Shown here piece by piece: positions 59,691-64,000 of a stretch of 64,000 nt of DNA (position 1 is its first letter; each line of letters starts with the position of its first letter). Under the pieces are notes generated by a model that did not search any database, had not been told where the DNA came from, and saw only the letters and a program-made list of their open reading frames with translations. The translations under genes were made by a program, and so were the position numbers. This stretch comes from Neobacillus endophyticus (GTDB taxonomy: Bacteria > Bacillota > Bacilli > Bacillales > Cytobacillaceae): assembly GCF_013248975.1 (NCBI RefSeq), contig NZ_JABRWH010000002.1:62001-126000 (forward strand), in the 5' to 3' direction.

Positions 59691-60524
59691 TTATTCAAAA
59701 AAACTTAATGCCACATCGCACATCTTTTCTGGCTGCTCAACAACAGTCCAATGACCACAATCCTCGATTTCCACCAACTTCATATGGGGAATATAATCAA
59801 TCAATAGCTCTTTAATTATAGAAGGTTTTAAAATGTCGTGATTTCCTTGAGCAACAAGGACGGGGATGTTTGAAATCTTATGGATATTCTCTGTGACATC
59901 GTAGTTGTTTAGCATATCAGCTCCTATTGCATCATTAACCTCATGATTAAAAATGTTTTTTTCTTTCCGTTTTAAAGTTTCCTTAGAAAAAACATAATAG
60001 GAATCCAATATATTAAAAATCTCATCCCTTGAAGAGTTCCTATTTCTAAGATTGTCTTCCAATTTGGAGAGCTTAGCTTTATCGTCTTCAGTCATTGTTT
60101 TTTCCAATTCTTTGCTGAACACTTCTAATCCCATAGATGTGACACCTAATGCAGCAGTTAAAAGTATTTTATTTACTTTTTCTGGGTAAGTAGTTGCGTA
60201 AAGTAAAGCAAGCATGGTTCCCCATGATTCACCGAATAAGTTAATTTTTTCAAATCCTAATTTTATTCTTAGTGATTCTAAGTTTTCAATTTCATTTTTC
60301 ATTGAGTATTCGTTATTCTGTGAAAGGTCTGATTTCCCACAACCTCGCTGATCATAAAAGACCAACTTAAATTTGTTTGATAATGGAGTCATATAAGGGA
60401 GAAAAAAGCGATGTTCACTTCCAGGTCCACCGTGAAGGAATACAATCGGTTCGCCTTCCCCTATAAGATTTACATATAGTTGGTAATCGTTGATTCTTAT
60501 AAAACTAGCACTCTCAGTATTCAT
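59691..60524 (-). CDS. Alpha/beta hydrolase, proline-iminopeptidase-like
   Basis: 277 residues from the ATG at 60524 (TGGAGG 5-8 bases upstream). Oxyanion region HGGPGSEHRFFLPY, DQRGCGKSD, nucleophile elbow GESWGT, late Asp region VLVAQGNHDILK, and catalytic His in DCGHWTVVEQPE. This is the pattern of the prolyl aminopeptidase/YclE-like group of peptidases and esterases; cytoplasmic. It is carried as a passenger of the transposon, and 26 bp separate it from tnpR on the same strand. Substrate unknown. Confidence 0.85.
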   Translation of the reverse strand: MNTESASFIRINDYQLYVNLIGEGEPIVFLHGGPGSEHRFFLPYMTPLSNKFKLVFYDQRGCGKSDLSQNNEYSMKNEIENLESLRIKLGFEKINLFGESWGTMLALLYATTYPEKVNKILLTAALGVTSMGLEVFSKELEKTMTEDDKAKLSKLEDNLRNRNSSRDEIFNILDSYYVFSKETLKRKEKNIFNHEVNDAIGADMLNNYDVTENIHKISNIPVLVAQGNHDILKPSIIKELLIDYIPHMKLVEIEDCGHWTVVEQPEKMCDVALSFFE

Positions 60525-60550
60525 GGGAACCTCCATTAGAAATAAGTATT

Positions 60551-61126
60551 TTAGTTGTTAACTTCGGATAATTTTCGATATAAAGCTGATCTTGAAACAT
60601 TCGTAATTTCACAAATTTGCTTTACGGTCATCTTCCCTTCTCGATAAAGCTTTATTGCATAGTTAATCCCAGCATGTTTATCGTGATACTTTTTAACTCT
60701 GCCCCGGTATTTCCCTTCCTTTTTTGCTAAATCAATTCCTTCACGTTGACGCATTCGAATGAGATCGCGCTCTAATTGGTTTACCCCACCCATAACCGTC
60801 ATTAAAAATTGACTATAGGGATTCTCTTCCGATAGATCTAACCAGGTGTCTTTTAAGGACTTCAAGTTCGCATTTTTCCTTTTGATGTGATCCACTAATT
60901 CAAATAAATCTCTTGTGCTACGAGTAATTCGAGTAAGATCCGTAACAAAAATGATGTCCCCTTGTTGAAGGGATTCCAACATTTTTTGCAACTCTGGTCG
61001 ATCTTGTGTCGCTCCAGACAGCTTCTCTTCAAAGATAATGTCCATTCCAATTTCGTTCAGTTGCTGAAACTGCCTTCCAGGGTTCTGGTCAACAGAACTC
61101 ACTCGTACATAACCGATTTTCATCAT
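60551..61126 (-). CDS. tnpR: Tn3-type serine resolvase TnpR
   Basis: 191 residues. Catalytic motif MKIGYVRVSSVDQNPGRQ (active Ser about residue 11 of the protein), IFVTDLTRITRSTRDLFELV, QLERDLIRMRQREGIDLAKK and the C-terminal HTH GKMTVKQICEITNVSRSALY. It resolves cointegrates at res. It is divergent from tnpA with the res region between. Start could be the second Met. AGAGGTGAAAT precedes it. Confidence 0.93.
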   Translation of the reverse strand: MMKIGYVRVSSVDQNPGRQFQQLNEIGMDIIFEEKLSGATQDRPELQKMLESLQQGDIIFVTDLTRITRSTRDLFELVDHIKRKNANLKSLKDTWLDLSEENPYSQFLMTVMGGVNQLERDLIRMRQREGIDLAKKEGKYRGRVKKYHDKHAGINYAIKLYREGKMTVKQICEITNVSRSALYRKLSEVNN

Positions 61127-61293
61127 ATTTCACCTCTATTTTGAAACAAGTCTTACGGGACACTTCTAACTAGCATTCTATCAGTATTTTTTATTTGTTC
61201 CAATAGAGTACACTCTATTGGTATATAATCATATGATAGATAGTTTTCATAATACAGAATATTCATTAATTATTCAGGTGGAGGGGAGTTTAT
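61127..61293. promoter_or_regulatory. Intergenic res region of the Tn3-family transposon
   Basis: Between divergent tnpR and tnpA. Contains the perfect dyad CCAATAGAGT / ACTCTATTGG at 61200-61221 and further A/T-rich imperfect dyads (ATCATATGATAGAT). Expected to bind TnpR and to hold both promoters. Confidence 0.7.
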
Positions 61294-64000
61294 ATGGCAT
61301 CAATTGAAAGGACGGCGTATCCTCGGTTTAAGCGAAGCTTAACAAAAAAAGAACTGCAACGAATTTATACCTTAACATTAGAAGAAACTCAATTTATTTA
61401 TTCGATCGCACGAGGACCAGAAAACTTATTAGCAGCTGCAGTTCTGCTCAAATCGTTTCAGAAGCTAGGCTATTTTCCTAAGGCTCATAACATCCCGAAA
61501 GGGATTATTGAACATATCAGTAATTCGTTAAACTTGTCGCCTGGTACATCCTTAGATTTCAAACCATCACGAACCACACAGAGACATCAACAAGAGATAC
61601 GTAAATATTTTAACGTCATACCAAATGGTAAACAAACACGGCCGATTATCATCAATATTTTAACCGAAGCAGCAAAGGTGAAAGATCATCCCTCTGATCT
61701 AATTAATATCGCTATCGAAGAGCTCGTTAAAAGCAGGTGTGAGCTACCAAGTTTTCGTGTTCTAGATGAGTTGACAGGGCATATTCGTAGGTCTGTTAAT
61801 CAAGAAATCTTCCAGCAGGTATTTAAAAGGCTATCAAATGAACAAATTCATTCTTTCAATGAATTACTCATTAGAAGCGAAAAACAGCATTACAGCGATT
61901 ATAATCGGTTTAAAACACTTCCCAAAAAGCCTACTTTAAAAAATCTAAAGGATCATATCGACTATTTTAATTGGCTTCAATCTTACGGTGATATGACACC
62001 ATTTTTGGAAGGAGTTGCACCATCTAAAATCAAATACTATGCAGCCGAAGCCAAGTCTCTAGATGCAGCTGAATTAAAAAATTATTCCGAACCGAAACGG
62101 GTCACACTTCTTATTTGCTTTATTCATCAGGCCCAAGTAAAGACCAAAGATCACTTGGCTGAAATGTTTCAAAAACGAGTTGGAAATATTCATAACTCTA
62201 GCAAAGAGGATCATAAGGACATGAAAGAACAGAAACAAAACGAGATGGAGGATCTAATTTCAATATTTAACGACGTTTTGCTTGTCATGGCCAGTGAGAA
62301 TGACGATGCGACCAGTCATGAAAAGGTGAAAGAAACGATCACCTCATATGGAAGTGTCCAAACATTGTTGGATAAATGCGAGGCGGTGGCTTCAATAAAA
62401 GGAATTAACTATTATCCTTTCATCCAGAAACATTATCAAAAAAGCCGGTCCACTCTTTTCAGGCTTGCTGATCTGTTACAGTTTACATCTACCTCTCAAG
62501 ATCAATCCTTGATGCATGCGCTTGAATTTGTGATGGAAAACAGGAATAAGCGCTCGGATTGGCTACCCGATGAAGTGGATCTCTCGTTTGCCTCTGATCA
62601 ATGGCGCAAGATGGTTCGAGTAAAACAAAGGGTTGGAGGTTGGCTCATTCATCGCCGGCACTTGGAAGCATGTGTCTTCTCTTGTATTGCAACAGAATTA
62701 AAATCTGGCGATATTTGTGTCCCAGGGTCTGAATCTTATGATGATTATCGAAAACAATTGCTACCTTGGGAAGAGTGTGAACCTTTAATACCGGAATACT
62801 GTCGTGAATTAGGTTTCCCTGAGAATGAGGTAGACTTTGTAAAAGGATTGAAATCATGGATGATCGAATCCTCCAAACAAATTGACCAGGACTTCCCCGA
62901 AAATGAGCACGTGAGTATCAACGAAGCCGGTGAGCCAATTTTGAAAAAAGTGAAGAAACGCGAATACAAAAAGTCATTGAAAGAATTAGAAGAGTTGATT
63001 AAAATGCGTCTCCCCGAAAGAAATTTGATTGATGTCTTATGCAATGTCGAACACTGGGTTAATTGGACACGCCATTTCGGACCATCCTCCGGGTCCGATC
63101 CAAAGCTCAAAAATCCACGTGAGCGATACATTTTGACTACTTTTGCTTATGGCTGCAATTTAGGACCTGTTCAAGCAGCTCGACATATGCGAGCAGATGT
63201 GACCGGTAGTGTCCTATCCTATACAAATCAAAGGCATATTACGGCTAGAAAGATTGACCAAGCCTTGAAGGATATCATAAACCATTATCATTATGAGTTT
63301 GATTTACCTAAGCTTTGGGGAAAAGGTGAATCTGCTGCGGCAGACGGAACCAAATATGACATTTATGAAGAAAACCTATTGGCCGAATACCATATTCGCT
63401 ATGGTGGTTATGGTGGAATTGCATACCATCACGTTTCGGACAACTACATTGCTCTTTTCAGCCACTTCATCCCTTGTGGGGTATGGGAAGCTGTGTATAT
63501 CCTTGATGGTTTGCTGAAAAACGAGTCGGAGGTGCAACCAGATACTATTCATGCCGACACACAAGGGCAATCTACACCGGTATTTGGCTTATCTCATCTG
63601 CTAGGTATCAAACTGATGCCGAGAATTCGAAATTTCAAAAAGCTCACTTTTTTCCGTCCTAGTCCTGACATGAAATATAAACACATCGATTCTCTTTTTA
63701 GTGATACAATCGATTGGGATTTAATCGAATTACATTGGAAAGACCTTTTACGTGTGGTATTGTCCATTAAGCATGGGAAAATCTCTTCATCTATGTTATT
63801 GAGAAAGCTGGGTAATTACAGTCAAAAAAACAAACTCTATCAGGCATTCAGAGAGCTTGGGCGTGTCGTGCGTACGGTTTTCTTACTTCAATACATTTCT
63901 GATATTGATTTACGCAGGAAAATCACGGCTACCACTAACAAAGTAGAGGCCTACAACGGATTTTCTAAATGGCTGTTCTTTGGTGGAGATGGAATTATTT
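61294..64000 (+). CDS. tnpA: Tn3-family transposase TnpA, 3' end beyond window
   Basis: Open from the ATG at 61294 (GGAGGGG 6-9 bases upstream) to the window edge, about 902 codons without a stop. Starts MASIERTAYPRFKRSLTKKE, the N-terminal domain of Tn3-type transposases; the C-terminal catalytic region begins near VLCNVEHWVNWTRHFGP, with SAAADGTKYD (catalytic Asp), DTQGQSTPVFGLSHLLGI (second Asp) and FRPSPDMKYKHIDSLF. Family length is about 980-1000 residues, so only about 80-90 residues are missing. The DDE glutamate is expected near the cut edge. Intact as far as seen. Confidence 0.93.
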   Translation, partial: MASIERTAYPRFKRSLTKKELQRIYTLTLEETQFIYSIARGPENLLAAAVLLKSFQKLGYFPKAHNIPKGIIEHISNSLNLSPGTSLDFKPSRTTQRHQQEIRKYFNVIPNGKQTRPIIINILTEAAKVKDHPSDLINIAIEELVKSRCELPSFRVLDELTGHIRRSVNQEIFQQVFKRLSNEQIHSFNELLIRSEKQHYSDYNRFKTLPKKPTLKNLKDHIDYFNWLQSYGDMTPFLEGVAPSKIKYYAAEAKSLDAAELKNYSEPKRVTLLICFIHQAQVKTKDHLAEMFQKRVGNIHNSSKEDHKDMKEQKQNEMEDLISIFNDVLLVMASENDDATSHEKVKETITSYGSVQTLLDKCEAVASIKGINYYPFIQKHYQKSRSTLFRLADLLQFTSTSQDQSLMHALEFVMENRNKRSDWLPDEVDLSFASDQWRKMVRVKQRVGGWLIHRRHLEACVFSCIATELKSGDICVPGSESYDDYRKQLLPWEECEPLIPEYCRELGFPENEVDFVKGLKSWMIESSKQIDQDFPENEHVSINEAGEPILKKVKKREYKKSLKELEELIKMRLPERNLIDVLCNVEHWVNWTRHFGPSSGSDPKLKNPRERYILTTFAYGCNLGPVQAARHMRADVTGSVLSYTNQRHITARKIDQALKDIINHYHYEFDLPKLWGKGESAAADGTKYDIYEENLLAEYHIRYGGYGGIAYHHVSDNYIALFSHFIPCGVWEAVYILDGLLKNESEVQPDTIHADTQGQSTPVFGLSHLLGIKLMPRIRNFKKLTFFRPSPDMKYKHIDSLFSDTIDWDLIELHWKDLLRVVLSIKHGKISSSMLLRKLGNYSQKNKLYQAFRELGRVVRTVFLLQYISDIDLRRKITATTNKVEAYNGFSKWLFFGGDGII

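Larger units (their letters stand above)
59571..64000. mobile_element. Tn3-family transposon, right end outside the window
   Basis: Left terminal repeat 59571-59606 (GGGGGAGCGTCAGG ... CACGCTAAG) matches Tn1546/Tn3-type ends and the ends of the miniature element at 5293. Inside: an alpha/beta hydrolase passenger, tnpR, a res-like dyad and tnpA in divergent arrangement. The right end and target duplication cannot be checked here. Confidence 0.85.

Overview
The window looks like the accessory part of a low-GC Bacillaceae chromosome (Bacillus, Neobacillus or Peribacillus type; species not determinable from sequence alone). The support is AT-rich DNA, strong AGGAGG ribosome binding sites with frequent TTG/GTG starts, and Bacillus-type families (DUF3231, CBO0543, DUF2975 with XRE, MGDG-synthase-like glycosyltransferase, BcrC-like PAP2 phosphatase, SH3/amidase_3 hydrolase). 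No rRNA, tRNA or CRISPR array was seen.

Layout. 0-4.2 kb: a cut-off MarR-type regulator, a DUF3231 protein and a membrane PAS-PAS-GGDEF-EAL protein. 4.2-14.6 kb, 28.8-33.6 kb and 35.6-45.3 kb: single small genes (GNAT acetyltransferases, lipoproteins, secreted and membrane proteins, a methyltransferase, two CBO0543 paralogues), nearly all with their own ribosome binding site. They are separated by copies of a dispersed intergenic element with core ATCTTCAACAATCGGGCGC, whose last bases form the 5' arm of a hairpin that differs from copy to copy. About 23 good copies and several decayed ones are present, co-oriented with neighbouring genes. This arrangement resembles a cassette array and is the most unusual feature here.

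14.9-24.5 kb: a plasmid- or ICE-like operon (ssb, small acidic and zinc-ribbon proteins, DUF6094-type N6-adenine methyltransferase, an HExxH/LPD1-like protein, a C5-cytosine methyltransferase-like protein). Its ssb is interrupted by a complete group II intron whose removal restores the frame exactly. Most genes in it are followed by a hairpin terminator or attenuator. 24.8-28.7 kb: a GC-richer, apparently acquired decarboxylase pair (dihydroxyphthalate-decarboxylase-like plus an ACMSD-type amidohydrolase) with a divergent LysR regulator and an IS3 remnant. 33.6-35.6 kb: a second, class-C-like group II intron inserted inside one copy of the dispersed repeat; a 3' remnant of a relative lies at 42.5 kb.

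42.2-45.1 kb: a decayed MFS/amidohydrolase fragment pair, a MarR repressor with two matching operators, a frameshifted SDR gene and an aldo/keto reductase lacking the usual catalytic Asp. 45.5-56.6 kb: mixed chromosomal genes, mostly on the minus strand, with serine-recombinase fragments. 56.7-59.2 kb: a complete IS21-family element. 59.6 kb to the end: a Tn3-family transposon (left inverted repeat, alpha/beta hydrolase passenger, tnpR, res, tnpA cut by the window edge). A 216-bp Tn3-derived miniature element with a perfect 5-bp target duplication is at 5.3 kb, and an almost identical element of about 200 bp occurs in inverted orientation at 9.9 and 54.8 kb.
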